DNA from: Nocardia abscessus
GTDB taxonomy: Bacteria; Actinomycetota; Actinomycetes; Mycobacteriales; Mycobacteriaceae
Assembly: GCF_015477775.1 (NCBI RefSeq)
Contig: NZ_JADLQO010000016.1
Span: 164,448-228,447, forward strand
DNA: 64,000 bases
Reading direction: 5' to 3'
The position numbers and the translations under genes are program-made. The notes under the pieces are model-generated. The model worked only from the letters and a program-made list of their open reading frames with translations. It did not search any database and had not been told where the DNA came from. Shown piece after piece: positions 1 through 8,501 of the stretch (positions within the stretch are counted from its first letter, which is position 1; each line of letters opens with the position of its first letter).

Positions 1-379
1 CGGCCGTGACGATCTGCGCGATGATCATCATCCAGCCCGCGAACCAGCCGACGAGTTCGCCGCCGAGCCGTCGTGACCACTGGTAGATGCAGCCCGAGAT
101 CGGGTAGCGCGCGGCCAGTTCGGCGAAGTTCAGCGCGACGAGGAACTGCCCGGCGAAGACGATCGGCCAGGTCCAGAAGAAGGCGGCTCCGCCGAACGAA
201 TAGCCGAAGCCGAAGAACTGGAAGATCGTGGTGAGGATGGAGACGAACGAGAAGCCGGCCGCGAACGAGGCGTAGCGGCCGAGCTTGCGGTGCAGGACGG
301 GCTGGTAGCCGAACCGGGCGAGGTCGGCGCCGTCGCCGCTGAGGTCGGAGGGCGGGGTGGGGGCGAGCGTGGTGGCCAT
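1..379 (-). CDS. APC-family amino acid permease, N-terminal part (runs off left edge)
   Basis: The first 126 residues of an inner-membrane amino acid transporter are encoded here and the gene continues beyond base 1. After a polar stretch of about 35 residues comes a hydrophobic helix containing FSFVSILT, a sequence typical of helix 1 in the GabP/ethanolamine-permease branch of the APC superfamily, followed by two more helices at roughly 62-82 and 105-126. The ATG at 379 is the only good start. The gene is divergent from a TetR regulator, and a copy of the putative operator CTATCAGGTGACAG lies just upstream (408-421), so repression by that regulator is inferred. The substrate cannot be told from this fragment. 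Confidence 0.85.
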   Translation of the reverse strand, partial: MATTLAPTPPSDLSGDGADLARFGYQPVLHRKLGRYASFAAGFSFVSILTTIFQFFGFGYSFGGAAFFWTWPIVFAGQFLVALNFAELAARYPISGCIYQWSRRLGGELVGWFAGWMMIIAQIVTA

Positions 380-407
380 GGGCGGTCCTTCGGCGTGCGG
401 CCAATAA

Positions 408-421
408 CTATCAGGTGACAG
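408..421. promoter_or_regulatory. Putative TetR operator, copy 1 (CTATCAGGTGACAG)
   Basis: A 14-bp imperfect palindrome (five of six base pairs match around a 2-bp centre), 29 bp upstream of the permease start. An almost identical copy sits at 503-516, nearer the regulator gene. Duplication of the same palindrome in a divergent regulator/transporter intergenic region is the usual layout for a TetR operator pair. Binding by the adjacent regulator is inferred. Confidence 0.55.
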
Positions 422-502
422 TTTTGCGTCCGTGATCGCGCTTTCGGTGACCTCGATGTATCGCTTCCGGTACCTCCGGTAACTTTTGTGTTGCCGCTAT
501 TT

Positions 503-516
503 CTATCAAGTGACAG
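503..516. promoter_or_regulatory. Putative TetR operator, copy 2 (CTATCAAGTGACAG)
   Basis: Differs from the copy at 408-421 by one base in 14, in the same orientation. It lies 69 bp upstream of the chosen GTG start of the TetR gene, consistent with autoregulation. Confidence 0.55.
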
Positions 517-584
517 GAAACGCACGCCGGCCGTTCACGCACGGCGCGGACGGCCGCCGCCCGCCCACCTGCCAGAATGGGACA

Positions 585-1259
585 GTGGCGAACCTCGGTC
601 CCGGACGGCCGCGCGTCGAACAGCGACGCCGACGCGGATCGACGCCGCGCGCCGAGATCCTGGACGCCGCAGGCGAACTGTTCACCACCAACGGCTACGC
701 CAACACCTCCACCCGCGCGATCGCCGACGCCGTCGGGATCCGGCAGGCTTCGCTCTACCACCATTTCGCGGCCAAGGACGACATCCTGGACGCGTTGCTC
801 GCCGAAACCGTCGCCGCCCCGATCGAACTGGCGCAGCGGCTGCGCGCCGCGCCCGACCCGGCGCCGGTCCGGTTGTACGCGCTGGCCGTGTTCGACGTGC
901 GGCAGCTGTGCGCCTCGCGCTGGAACCTCGGTGCGCTGTATCTGCTGCCGGAGCTGCGCACCGAGCGGTTCGCCGCCTTCCGCTTGCGCCGCGACGAATT
1001 GCGCGGGCAGTACGAGACTCTGGCCGCGCAGGTGCTCGCCGAGGGCGGCGCGCCGAGCGTGCCCGGCACGGAGTTGCTGCCGTTCCGCTTGGTGGAGACC
1101 GTGATCAGCATCCGCTCCGACGAGGGCGCCGCGCCCAGGTACGCGGAGCGGACCATCCCGGGGGCGGTGCTGCGCGCGCTCGGCTGGACCGGGGACCTCG
1201 ACGCGATACGGGCGGAGGCGGTCGTCCTGCTGGACCGGCTGGCCGCCCCCGCTGTCTGA
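585..1259 (+). CDS. TetR/AcrR family transcriptional regulator
   Basis: A 224-residue DNA-binding regulator. The N-terminal helix-turn-helix runs from about residue 20 to 70, with the hallmark recognition stretch of the family (GIRQASLYHHFAAKDDIL). The remainder is the all-helical ligand-binding and dimerisation domain, with no assignable ligand. The GTG at 585 was chosen because longer readings add Arg/Pro-rich sequence unlike the family and would place the second operator inside the gene. It is divergent from the amino acid permease, so control of that transporter and of itself through the paired CTATCA-N2-TGACAG sites is the simplest reading. Confidence 0.85.
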   Translation: MANLGPGRPRVEQRRRRGSTPRAEILDAAGELFTTNGYANTSTRAIADAVGIRQASLYHHFAAKDDILDALLAETVAAPIELAQRLRAAPDPAPVRLYALAVFDVRQLCASRWNLGALYLLPELRTERFAAFRLRRDELRGQYETLAAQVLAEGGAPSVPGTELLPFRLVETVISIRSDEGAAPRYAERTIPGAVLRALGWTGDLDAIRAEAVVLLDRLAAPAV

Positions 1260-1262
1260 GCG

Positions 1263-3113
1263 TCAGGACTTGCCGGTGCCCCTTACCCAGTCCAGCCCCC
1301 AGTGGTACGCCTTGTCCACCTCGGTCACGCCCCAGCGCGGCCGGTTCGGCGGTGGCGGGACGAAGCGTCCTTCCCGGCGCAGCACCAGATCCGCGCCGGT
1401 GTTCTCGATGAGCACCAGCACCACATCCCTGGAGCCGTCCGTGCAACCGTCCACGGTCAGCTCGATCGGCGGCACGCCTGCCGGGTACAGCGCGGCGGTC
1501 GCCCGGATACCGCGGAAGTCGGCCGCGCCGTCGTAAAGGGTGGCGAAGACCAGTATTCGGCGGAACTCGGCGGTGTGGCCGAGATCGATCTCCAGGTTCT
1601 CCCCGGCGGCGCCGGTCCCGGAACGGTCGTCCGCGTCCAGCCGGATGAACGGCGGCCGCTCCAGCGAACCGAAGTCGCCGACCGGACGGATATCGCCCTT
1701 GCGGCCGTCGGCCAATTCCCAGAAGCAGCACAGGTCCAGATCCAGCGCGGCGCCCTCGCTCGTGCCCGACGGAGAAGTCCAACTCAGGTTGACCCGCATG
1801 ATGCCGGAGGTCGCGCCCAGCGCGGTCAGCGACACCGAGGGGAAGTCCTCGGTCAGCGAGAGCTTGCCGGAAGACTGTCCGGTCGCCGCTACCCAGCCGG
1901 GAACGTTGCGTCCGTGCGGCACCGACTGTCCCGCTGGCATGTACGCGCCAGGTGGGTAGTACGCCGGGGGCGACGCGTGGTGCCCGGATGCCGGGTACCG
2001 GCCGGGTGGCGGGTAACTGCCGGGCGTGCTTTGACCGAAGGGCGCATACGAGCCCGGCGGTATCGGCTGCCCCGGTGGTGCGAAACCGCTCGGCGGTCCT
2101 GGGACTGGGCCGGAAGACCCGGATGAACCGGAGGGCGGTGCGTACCCACCCGGCGGGCCGTACTGACCATGTGGTGGTACGGCCTGGGCCTGCCATGTCG
2201 TCGCGCCGGACGGGTCGGGCTGGTGCGGCATCGTCTGTGGGCTCGGCGGGGCGGGCGGTGGTGTGTGACCGCCCGCCGGGGCGTACTGGCTGGTGCCTGG
2301 GCCGGTCGCCGGGCCGGACCGGTCGGGTTCGGTCATCGGTGGCGGCACGGCGGACTGACCGGTACCGGGACCCGGTGCGGAGACCGATGGCGGCTGTCCA
2401 GCGAACGGCGGTGAGGGTGTGCCGGGCGGTGATGGGACCTGGTGCGGGTCGGTGGAGCCGGTCCCGGGAACGGGCGCGACGAGCCGACCCGGCTCCGGCG
2501 GCACCGGTGCGGTCGGTGGCGGTGGCGGCGTGAACTCGTGCGGCGGCGCGGGGGGCGGTGGCGGTGGCGTGTATTCGTGGGGCGGGGCCGGCGCGTCGTC
2601 CACGGCGATGCCGTAGTCGGCGGCAAGGGCGGCCAGACCCGACGTGTACCCCTGGCCCACCGCGCGGAACTTCCACCCGCCGTCGCGCCGGTACAGCTCG
2701 CCGAGCACCACCGCGGTCTCGCTGGTCGCGCCGATGCCGTCGAAGCGGGCGAGCTCCGCTCCGGTTCCCGCGTCCACGACGCGCACGAACAGTCCCTCCA
2801 GCAGTCCGACCGTGCCGCCCTCGGTGGACGCCGCGATCACGATGCCGTCGATCTGCGATTCGATCTGCGCCAAGTCCGCGGACAGCACGTCCAGCACGAT
2901 CGATCCCGGCCGCTTGCCTTCGTGCCGGACCGCGCCGGAGGGGTGGGCGGGCTGGTTGTAGAAGACGAAATCGCGGTCGGAGCGCACCTTTCCGGACACC
3001 ACGAGCAGTGCGGAGGCATCGGCGTCCGGCGCACCCGCCCCGGCGCGCCGGCCCACTTCGATCCGGACGGCGGAACTCGGCACCGGCACGTTGGCGCCCT
3101 TCGGCATGGACAC
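1263..3113 (-). CDS. Two-domain TerD family protein with long proline-rich linker
   Basis: About 616 residues: an N-terminal TerD domain (residues 1 to about 185, beginning KGANVPVP and containing FVFYNQP, the family signature), a low-complexity Pro/Gly/Tyr/Gln linker of roughly 240 residues, and a second TerD-like domain (about 430-616, with LDLDLCCFWELADGRKG). TerD domains bind calcium and are linked to tellurite and other stress responses. Single-domain members are about 190 residues. The start is uncertain: GTG 3113, ATG 3107 and TTG 3122 are all in frame and none has a clear ribosome site. The gene follows a small membrane protein on the same strand. There is no signal peptide, so a cytosolic location is inferred. 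Confidence 0.75.
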   Translation of the reverse strand: MSMPKGANVPVPSSAVRIEVGRRAGAGAPDADASALLVVSGKVRSDRDFVFYNQPAHPSGAVRHEGKRPGSIVLDVLSADLAQIESQIDGIVIAASTEGGTVGLLEGLFVRVVDAGTGAELARFDGIGATSETAVVLGELYRRDGGWKFRAVGQGYTSGLAALAADYGIAVDDAPAPPHEYTPPPPPPAPPHEFTPPPPPTAPVPPEPGRLVAPVPGTGSTDPHQVPSPPGTPSPPFAGQPPSVSAPGPGTGQSAVPPPMTEPDRSGPATGPGTSQYAPAGGHTPPPAPPSPQTMPHQPDPSGATTWQAQAVPPHGQYGPPGGYAPPSGSSGSSGPVPGPPSGFAPPGQPIPPGSYAPFGQSTPGSYPPPGRYPASGHHASPPAYYPPGAYMPAGQSVPHGRNVPGWVAATGQSSGKLSLTEDFPSVSLTALGATSGIMRVNLSWTSPSGTSEGAALDLDLCCFWELADGRKGDIRPVGDFGSLERPPFIRLDADDRSGTGAAGENLEIDLGHTAEFRRILVFATLYDGAADFRGIRATAALYPAGVPPIELTVDGCTDGSRDVVLVLIENTGADLVLRREGRFVPPPPNRPRWGVTEVDKAYHWGLDWVRGTGKS

Positions 3114-3184
3114 GTCTGTCAACGTAACCGAAACCGGCGTACGGCGTCTCGCATCCGCGCGCTCTGCCGGACGCCGACGCGGTC

Positions 3185-3715
3185 TCAGTGCGTCGGCGGC
3201 GCGATCTGCCAGTGTTCCTGCAGTGCCCCCGCGATCTGCGGCAGCACGGTCACCGGAATCCGCTTGTGCCGCAGAATCGCCCGGATCTCCGTCACCTGGT
3301 CGCGTTTGCGCAGGTCGTAAGCGCCCGCGACCGGGCGGACCACCGGCGGGATGGACAGCAGGACCAGTTCGCCGTGCGGTTCGTCGCCACCGGACAGATC
3401 CAGCGCCAGCGACCAGCGGGCGCGCTCGTCGAGCGTGAACCGCCCGGCCACCACCCGGTCCCACGGGATGCTGGAGACCGTCCACGGCGTGCGCCGGTAG
3501 ATGGCGTGGTCGGTGAGCACGATCGCGTCTCTGGTGAACAGCGCGGCCAGCACCGCGATTCCGACGACGGCCCCGGCCAGCAGGCCGGTGAACACCCGGT
3601 TCACCCCGAACGCGACGACGAACGAGCCACAGATCGTGACGGTCGCCAGGACGCCGAACACGCTGTAGAGCGCGGCGCGCTGGGTCGGGACCACACCTGC
3701 CCGCACCGTTGTCAT
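3185..3715 (-). CDS. Small membrane protein, PH-like domain
   Basis: A 176-residue protein with two adjacent membrane helices near the N-terminus (about residues 15-37 and 43-61) followed by a soluble C-terminal domain rich in beta strands (IVLTDHAIYRRTPW onward). This resembles the bacterial PH-like membrane proteins of unknown function. The ATG at 3715 is preceded by AGGTGAG. It lies 71 bp upstream of the TerD gene on the same strand, so the two may be cotranscribed. The specific role is unknown. Confidence 0.7.
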   Translation of the reverse strand: MTTVRAGVVPTQRAALYSVFGVLATVTICGSFVVAFGVNRVFTGLLAGAVVGIAVLAALFTRDAIVLTDHAIYRRTPWTVSSIPWDRVVAGRFTLDERARWSLALDLSGGDEPHGELVLLSIPPVVRPVAGAYDLRKRDQVTEIRAILRHKRIPVTVLPQIAGALQEHWQIAPPTH

Positions 3716-3817
3716 CTCACCTACCTGCCTCGGGCGCATCTCCGGCTCAGGCTACCGCCTCGCGCACCGGCGCACACCTGGCCGTTTCCCAGCTGTGGCC
3801 GATGCGACGGGCGGTGC

Positions 3818-4618
3818 TCAGACGTTCAGCGGGACCGCGGCCTCGGCGGTGTACACCAGGAACGTCAGGCTCTGCTGGAAGTACAGCTGGACCGACGTGC
3901 TGTCGTGCGACAGGTAGCCGATGGACAGGTCCTGGCCGATGCGCAGATCGAAGTCGCCGCCGCGGGTGGTGAGCAAGATCGCGCCGTCGATGGCGGGCGC
4001 CCAGATGATCTCGCCTTCCGGGATCAGGCGCTCGATGTGCGTGCGGATCATGTGGCCGTGGTCGGAGGTCTCGCTCACCGCCGTGTACAGCTCGGCGCTG
4101 AGCAGCACCGAGTACGGCCCGTCGACACCGGCCAGCCGCAGGGCGCTCAGCGCCTGCGCGATCGCCTCGGGTACCAGCCGGGTGTCGCCGGGCAGCGTGA
4201 TCGGCTCGTTGGACGAGCTGGCGCGGATGCCGGTGATCTGCGCGGCCGGGTACCCCTCGAAGATCGCGCGGTCCTCGGCGAACGCGATCTTCTTGGCGGC
4301 GTCCTTCACCGGGTCCAGGTCGGCGTCCTGGGCGCCGCGCTCCACATTGTCGAGTTCCTCGCGGGAGAGCGTGAACGGCACGCGCAGTTCGATCAGCGGC
4401 GCGACCACCCGTTGCCGGGCGAAGACCCCGGCGTCGGGCGAGTCGATCGCCGTGGTGTGCCCCGTGCTCACCGCGGAGTAGTCGATGCCGTGCGGGCCGG
4501 ACAGGTCGACGACGCGACGGCCCGCGATGTGCCGCTTGAAGGTGCGCGTCGCCTCCTCCTCGATGGCCGCCCACGCCTCGGCGGTGATCGGCGCCAGTTC
4601 GCGATGGAGGTTGTTCAT
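3818..4618 (-). CDS. Encapsulin shell protein (family 1)
   Basis: A 266-residue homologue of the linocin-M18/encapsulin family, which has the HK97 phage-capsid fold and assembles into icosahedral protein nanocompartments. Recognisable stretches are the N-terminal helix (LHRELAPITAEAW), the E-loop region and the C-terminal segment SVQLYFQQSLTFLVY. Length matches classical family 1 shells (about 265 residues). AAGGAG lies 10 bases before the ATG at 4618. That ATG overlaps the stop of the DyP peroxidase gene by four bases (ATGA), so cargo and shell are translationally coupled. The peroxidase carries a C-terminal encapsulin-targeting peptide, which makes the pair self-consistent. Confidence 0.95.
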   Translation of the reverse strand: MNNLHRELAPITAEAWAAIEEEATRTFKRHIAGRRVVDLSGPHGIDYSAVSTGHTTAIDSPDAGVFARQRVVAPLIELRVPFTLSREELDNVERGAQDADLDPVKDAAKKIAFAEDRAIFEGYPAAQITGIRASSSNEPITLPGDTRLVPEAIAQALSALRLAGVDGPYSVLLSAELYTAVSETSDHGHMIRTHIERLIPEGEIIWAPAIDGAILLTTRGGDFDLRIGQDLSIGYLSHDSTSVQLYFQQSLTFLVYTAEAAVPLNV

Positions 4619-5673
4619 GACCGGGTGCTCCTTTTCAACGAGCCGATACCGAGGGCGCCGTCGCCCGTGGGCGCGGCGGTGCCGGGCAGATCCGCTGGAC
4701 CGGCGCCGTCGGTGTCCACGGACACCGCGGGTTCCGCCGTTTCCCACGGCGCCGGTGGCAGATCGTCGAGGAAATCGACGGTGGGTGCGAAGAACGAGGT
4801 GCCGGTGAGGGCGACGGAGAAATCCAGGATGCGGTCGTAGGCGGCCTCGTCGGTGCCGAGGAACATGCGGGTGAGCATGCGTTCGGTGACGCTCGGCGTG
4901 GCCGCGTAGGCGATGTAGTAGGTACCGAACACGCCCTCGCGCACGCTGCCGAAGGGCATGTTGCCGCGCAGGATCTGGCGTTCCGTGCCGTCCGGATCGA
5001 TCAGCGTGTTGACCTCGACGTGCGAGTCGGCGGGCTTGATCTCGTCGGGGAGCTCGAAATCGTCCAGCTTGGTGCGGCCGATCACCCGCTCCTGCTCCTC
5101 GACCGACAGCGCGCGCCAGTCCGCCAGCGGATGGGTGTACTTCTGCACGATGACGTAGCTGCCGCCGGTGAACCGCGGGTCTTCCTCGCCCACCAGCGCG
5201 GCCGCGGCGGCCGCACGGCCCTCCGGGTTCTCGGTGCCGTCCACGAAGCCGAGCAGGTCGCGCTGCTCGAAGTAGCGGAAGCCGACGGTCTCGTCCACGA
5301 TCGTCCCCGCGCCCGCGAGCCGGTCGGCGATGGCCATGGCCAGTTCGAAACAGGCGTCCTGCACCTCGGACTTGAGGTGGAACAGCAGGTCGCCCGGTGT
5401 CGCGGGCGCGGTGTGGCGTGCGCCCACGTAACCGGGGAACGGATGCAGCTCAGCGGGTTTCGGCCCGGCGAAGAGCCGGTCCCACGCGTCGGAGCCGATC
5501 GACGTGACGCAGGTCAGGTTCGCCCCCGGCAGGCGAAAGCCCACCGACCGGCGCAGGCCGGTGATGTCGGCGAGCAAATCGCGGACCGCTGCCTCGCCAC
5601 CCTCGTCGATCGTGGCGACCAAGAAGATCGCGGACGGCGTGAGCGGTTCGAGGATCGGCTGCGGCTCACCCAT
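4615..5673 (-). CDS. B-type DyP peroxidase, encapsulin cargo
   Basis: A 352-residue haem peroxidase of the dye-decolorising family. The GFVDGTENP motif contains the catalytic Asp145. The proximal haem ligand is His218, and Arg236 and Asn238 fall in LRGNMPFG. The spacing Asp-His-Arg-Asn matches that of Rhodococcus DypB (153, 226, 244, 246) exactly. The last 15 residues (DGALGIGSLKRSTRS) match the known cargo-loading peptide DGSLGIGSLK, predicting import into the encapsulin shell encoded immediately downstream with a 4-base overlap. The start is taken at ATG 5673; a GTG at 5682 would add three residues. A cupin gene lies 57 bp upstream on the same strand. Confidence 0.96.
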   Translation of the reverse strand: MGEPQPILEPLTPSAIFLVATIDEGGEAAVRDLLADITGLRRSVGFRLPGANLTCVTSIGSDAWDRLFAGPKPAELHPFPGYVGARHTAPATPGDLLFHLKSEVQDACFELAMAIADRLAGAGTIVDETVGFRYFEQRDLLGFVDGTENPEGRAAAAAALVGEEDPRFTGGSYVIVQKYTHPLADWRALSVEEQERVIGRTKLDDFELPDEIKPADSHVEVNTLIDPDGTERQILRGNMPFGSVREGVFGTYYIAYAATPSVTERMLTRMFLGTDEAAYDRILDFSVALTGTSFFAPTVDFLDDLPPAPWETAEPAVSVDTDGAGPADLPGTAAPTGDGALGIGSLKRSTRS

Positions 5674-5730
5674 GATCGACACCCTAACGCCCGGCCGGTC
5701 CGGCCGCGGTGCGGACCCGCGCCGTGGCGA

Positions 5731-6057
5731 CTACATCGCCACGGTCAGCAGGAACGCGACGTCGTCGATCGCCTTGACGCTGTGGCGGGCCTTGGGGACC
5801 ACGATCAGGTCGCCCGCGGAGCCCTTCCACTCGTTGGCGCCGCTGATCAGGATCAGGGTGCCGCTGAGCACCAGCAAGGTCGCCTCGCCCGTGTTGTCGT
5901 GCTCGGCCAGGCTCTGCCCGGCCGTCAGGCCGACCACCGTCTGCCGCAGCGAGTGCGCATGGCCGCCATAGAGTGTCTGTGAACTGCGTCCGCTCGTGGC
6001 GACGGCTGCCAGCTTCAGCTGCTGGCGCGCTACCGCAGTCAGCGATTTCTTTTCCAT
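5731..6057 (-). CDS. Small cupin-domain protein
   Basis: A 108-residue single-domain cupin. A conserved beta-barrel segment includes GQSLAEHDNTGEATLLVLSG and a second motif GDLIVVPKARHS. The His and Glu of the first motif and the His of the second could coordinate a metal. The ATG at 6057 follows AAAGGCG at a good distance. It is the first gene of a run cupin-DyP-encapsulin on the minus strand with only 57 bp before the peroxidase. A role tied to the nanocompartment or to oxidative stress is therefore inferred from position only. Confidence 0.8.
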   Translation of the reverse strand: MEKKSLTAVARQQLKLAAVATSGRSSQTLYGGHAHSLRQTVVGLTAGQSLAEHDNTGEATLLVLSGTLILISGANEWKGSAGDLIVVPKARHSVKAIDDVAFLLTVAM

Positions 6058-6178
6058 GGGTCGCCTTTCGCAGATCACCACAGCCGATGCCGGGCTGGTG
6101 GCAACGGCTCGAGGCGTCCGACCGGACACGGGTCCGATCGCCGTATAACGAGGAGTATGCCCGAGTCGGCCGCGGTGC

Positions 6179-6198
6179 GGGCCGGGTTTGACCGGCCC
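6179..6198 (-). terminator. Possible terminator after folA
   Basis: GGGCCGG and CCGGCCC separated by six bases form a 7-bp GC-rich stem about 60 bp past the folA stop on the minus strand. There is no T-run, so this is a weak call. Confidence 0.3.
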
Positions 6199-6256
6199 CG
6201 CCGCTGGGGGCGGCGTTCCCGGGGCCGACGCGGCGTGGCGTCGACGGCTGCGAGCG

Positions 6257-6763
6257 TCAGGCGGGTCGCTCGCGCACGTAGTGCCTGATGCGGAACCGCA
6301 GACCGGTGGCCGAGGTCCGCCAGGGCTCCGGGTCGTCCGGTCGCCACTGCGGCCCGATCGGCGGCGCGAAGGCGTCGCCCTCGACCGCGGTGTCGATCTC
6401 GGTGACGCGCAGGTCGGTTGCGAATTCCAGTGCGGCGCGGTAGATCTCACCGCCACCGGCGACCCAGACGGTGTGCGGGGCGCACCGGGCCAGCGCCTCG
6501 GACACCGACGCCGCGCGCTCGGCGCCTTCGGCCGACCAGTCCGGCTGCCTGGTCACCACGATATTGCGCCGCCCGGCCAGCGGCCGGAACCGCGGCGGCA
6601 GCGAATCCCAGGTCTTTCGGCCCATCACCACGCAATGTCCCCAGGTGACGTCCTTGAACTGCGCCATGTCCTCGGGCAACCGCCACGGGATGGTGTTGCG
6701 CAACCCGATCACCCCGTCCAGGGTCTGCGCCCAGATCAATCCGATCGTGCGGCTCTTGCTCAC
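6257..6763 (-). CDS. folA: Dihydrofolate reductase
   Basis: A 168-residue enzyme that reduces dihydrofolate to tetrahydrofolate with NADPH. Family hallmarks are the N-terminal IGLIWAQTLDGVIG, the active-site segment IPWRLPEDMAQFK with the catalytic acid in the expected position (WRLPED), VVMGRKTWDSLP for NADPH binding, and WVAGGGEIYRAAL. The GTG start overlaps the thyA stop by four bases (GTGA), so the two are translationally coupled. The pairing is functional: thymidylate synthase oxidises the folate that this enzyme regenerates. Confidence 0.96.
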   Translation of the reverse strand: MSKSRTIGLIWAQTLDGVIGLRNTIPWRLPEDMAQFKDVTWGHCVVMGRKTWDSLPPRFRPLAGRRNIVVTRQPDWSAEGAERAASVSEALARCAPHTVWVAGGGEIYRAALEFATDLRVTEIDTAVEGDAFAPPIGPQWRPDDPEPWRTSATGLRFRIRHYVRERPA

Positions 6764-7587
6764 ACCGCCACCGGAGCTTTGATGGCCGGGTGGTGCCGGT
6801 AGTCGACCACTTCCACGTCTTCGTAGCGGTAGTCGAACAGCGTCGGCGCGGGACGCAGCCGCAATGTGGGAAACGGGTAGGGGTCGCGACTGAGCTGCTC
6901 GGCGACCTGGTCGAGATGGTTGTCGTAGACGTGGCAGTCGCCGCCGGTCCAGATAAAGTCGCCCGGCGTCAGCTCGGCCTGCTGGGCGACCATGTGGGTC
7001 AGCAGCGCGTAGCTGGCGATATTGAACGGCACGCCCAGGAACAGGTCGGCGCTGCGCTGGTAGAGCTGGCAGGACAGTTTGCCGTCGGCCACATAGAACT
7101 GGAAGAACGCGTGGCAAGGCGCCAGCGCCATCTTGTCCAGGTCGGCCACGTTCCACGCGGAGACGATGATGCGCCGGGAGTCCGGGTCAGTGCGCAGGGT
7201 TTGCAGCACCTGGGAGATCTGGTCGATGTGGGTGCCGTCCGGCGTCGGCCATGACCGCCACTGCACGCCGTAGACCGGCCCGAGTTCGCCGTTCGCGTCG
7301 GCCCATTCGTCCCAGATGGACACGCCGTGGTCGCGCAGCCAGCCGACGTTGGAGTCGCCGCGCAGGAACCACAGCAACTCGTAGACGATCGACTTCAGGT
7401 GGACTTTCTTCGTGGTGATCAGCGGAAACCCGGCCGAGAGGTCGTAGCGCAACTGGTGACCGAAGATGCTGCGGGTTCCCGTCCCGGTGCGATCGGCTTT
7501 CTTCGTGCCGGACGCCAGTACCAGCCGCAGCAGGTCTTCGTACTGGGTGTCGGGGGCGAAAGCCGGATCGAGCGCGTCATGAGCCAC
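6760..7587 (-). CDS. thyA: Thymidylate synthase ThyA
   Basis: A 275-residue enzyme that methylates dUMP to dTMP using methylene-tetrahydrofolate. The nucleophile is Cys158 in LAPCHAFFQFYV. The dUMP phosphate-binding arginines lie in DSRRIIVSAWN, and PLITTKK and GGDCHVYDNH are also conserved. The GTG at 7587 gives a protein of usual length; upstream codons are not family-like. It is followed directly by folA with a 4-base overlap and is divergent from cobF. Confidence 0.96.
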   Translation of the reverse strand: MAHDALDPAFAPDTQYEDLLRLVLASGTKKADRTGTGTRSIFGHQLRYDLSAGFPLITTKKVHLKSIVYELLWFLRGDSNVGWLRDHGVSIWDEWADANGELGPVYGVQWRSWPTPDGTHIDQISQVLQTLRTDPDSRRIIVSAWNVADLDKMALAPCHAFFQFYVADGKLSCQLYQRSADLFLGVPFNIASYALLTHMVAQQAELTPGDFIWTGGDCHVYDNHLDQVAEQLSRDPYPFPTLRLRPAPTLFDYRYEDVEVVDYRHHPAIKAPVAV

Positions 7588-7697
7588 GCCTCGCCACTCT
7601 AGTCGTCGCCCTCGCCGAGCTCGGCGAGCCGGATCGGCCGCGTCCCCGTCGCCGCCCGGCCCCGGTAGTCCACCGCCCACCTGGCAAGCTCGAACCC

Positions 7698-8441
7698 ATG
7701 CGCAAGCTCTACGTGATCGGCATCGGCGCCGGTGATCCCGACCAGGTCACCGTACAGGCGATCAAGGCGATGCGCCGGGTCGAGACGTTCTTCGTGATCG
7801 GCAAGGGCGAGGCCAAGCGGGAGCTGGTCGACGTGCGGACCGCGATCCTCGACGCGCACATGGACCGGCCGTACCGGATCGTGCCGATCGCCGACCCGCC
7901 GCGCGACCGGACGCCCGCCGACTACCTCGACGTGGTCGACGACTGGCACGATCGCCGCTCGGCGCTGCTGGAGTCGGCGTTCGCCGCGGCCGACGGCGTC
8001 GGCGGCATCCTGGTCTGGGGCGATCCCGCGCTGTACGACAGCACGCTGCGCATGGTCGAACGGGTGCTCGCCCGTGGCGTGGTGCACTTCGAGCACGAGG
8101 TCGTTCCCGGCATCACCAGTGCCCAGGCGCTGGCCGCGCGGCATCGGATCGTGCTGCACGGAATCGGTGAACCGGTGTGCATCACCACCGGCCGCCGCTT
8201 GCGCGAGGAGGGACTCGGCGCGGAGAACGCGCTGGTGATGCTGGACGGCGAGTGCTCGTTCACGGCGATCGCGGACGAGAACGTGCACATCTGGTGGGGC
8301 GCCTATCTCGGTATGCCGGACGAGACGCTGATCGAGGGGCCGCTGCCGGCGGTGCGGGAGCGGATCGTCCGCCGCCGCGCCGAGCTGCGCGAGCGCAAGG
8401 GCTGGATCATGGACATCTACCTGCTGCGCCGCGGCGCGTGA
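7698..8441 (+). CDS. cobF: Precorrin-6A synthase (deacetylating) CobF
   Basis: A 247-residue SAM-dependent methyltransferase of the tetrapyrrole methylase fold. It carries out C1 methylation with loss of acetate in the aerobic cobalamin pathway. Features are the N-terminal YVIGIGAGDPDQVTVQA, the SAM-binding GGILVWGDPALYDS and PGITSAQALAAR. Length is typical of actinobacterial CobF. The ATG at 7698 begins 110 bp from the divergent thyA start. No other cobalamin gene lies in this window, so it is an isolated cob gene here. Confidence 0.92.
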   Translation: MRKLYVIGIGAGDPDQVTVQAIKAMRRVETFFVIGKGEAKRELVDVRTAILDAHMDRPYRIVPIADPPRDRTPADYLDVVDDWHDRRSALLESAFAAADGVGGILVWGDPALYDSTLRMVERVLARGVVHFEHEVVPGITSAQALAARHRIVLHGIGEPVCITTGRRLREEGLGAENALVMLDGECSFTAIADENVHIWWGAYLGMPDETLIEGPLPAVRERIVRRRAELRERKGWIMDIYLLRRGA

Positions 8442-8501
8442 GCCGCACGGCGCCGCGCGAGAACCGGGAGGTTGTCGGCGGGGCTGGGTAGTCTGGTCCC
8501 C

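Noticed and set aside
6157..6288. 43-codon plus-strand frame with a good ribosome site (AACGAGGAGT)
   Set aside because: The peptide is almost all Arg/Ala/Gly and runs antisense into folA. Probably chance, though the ribosome site is striking.
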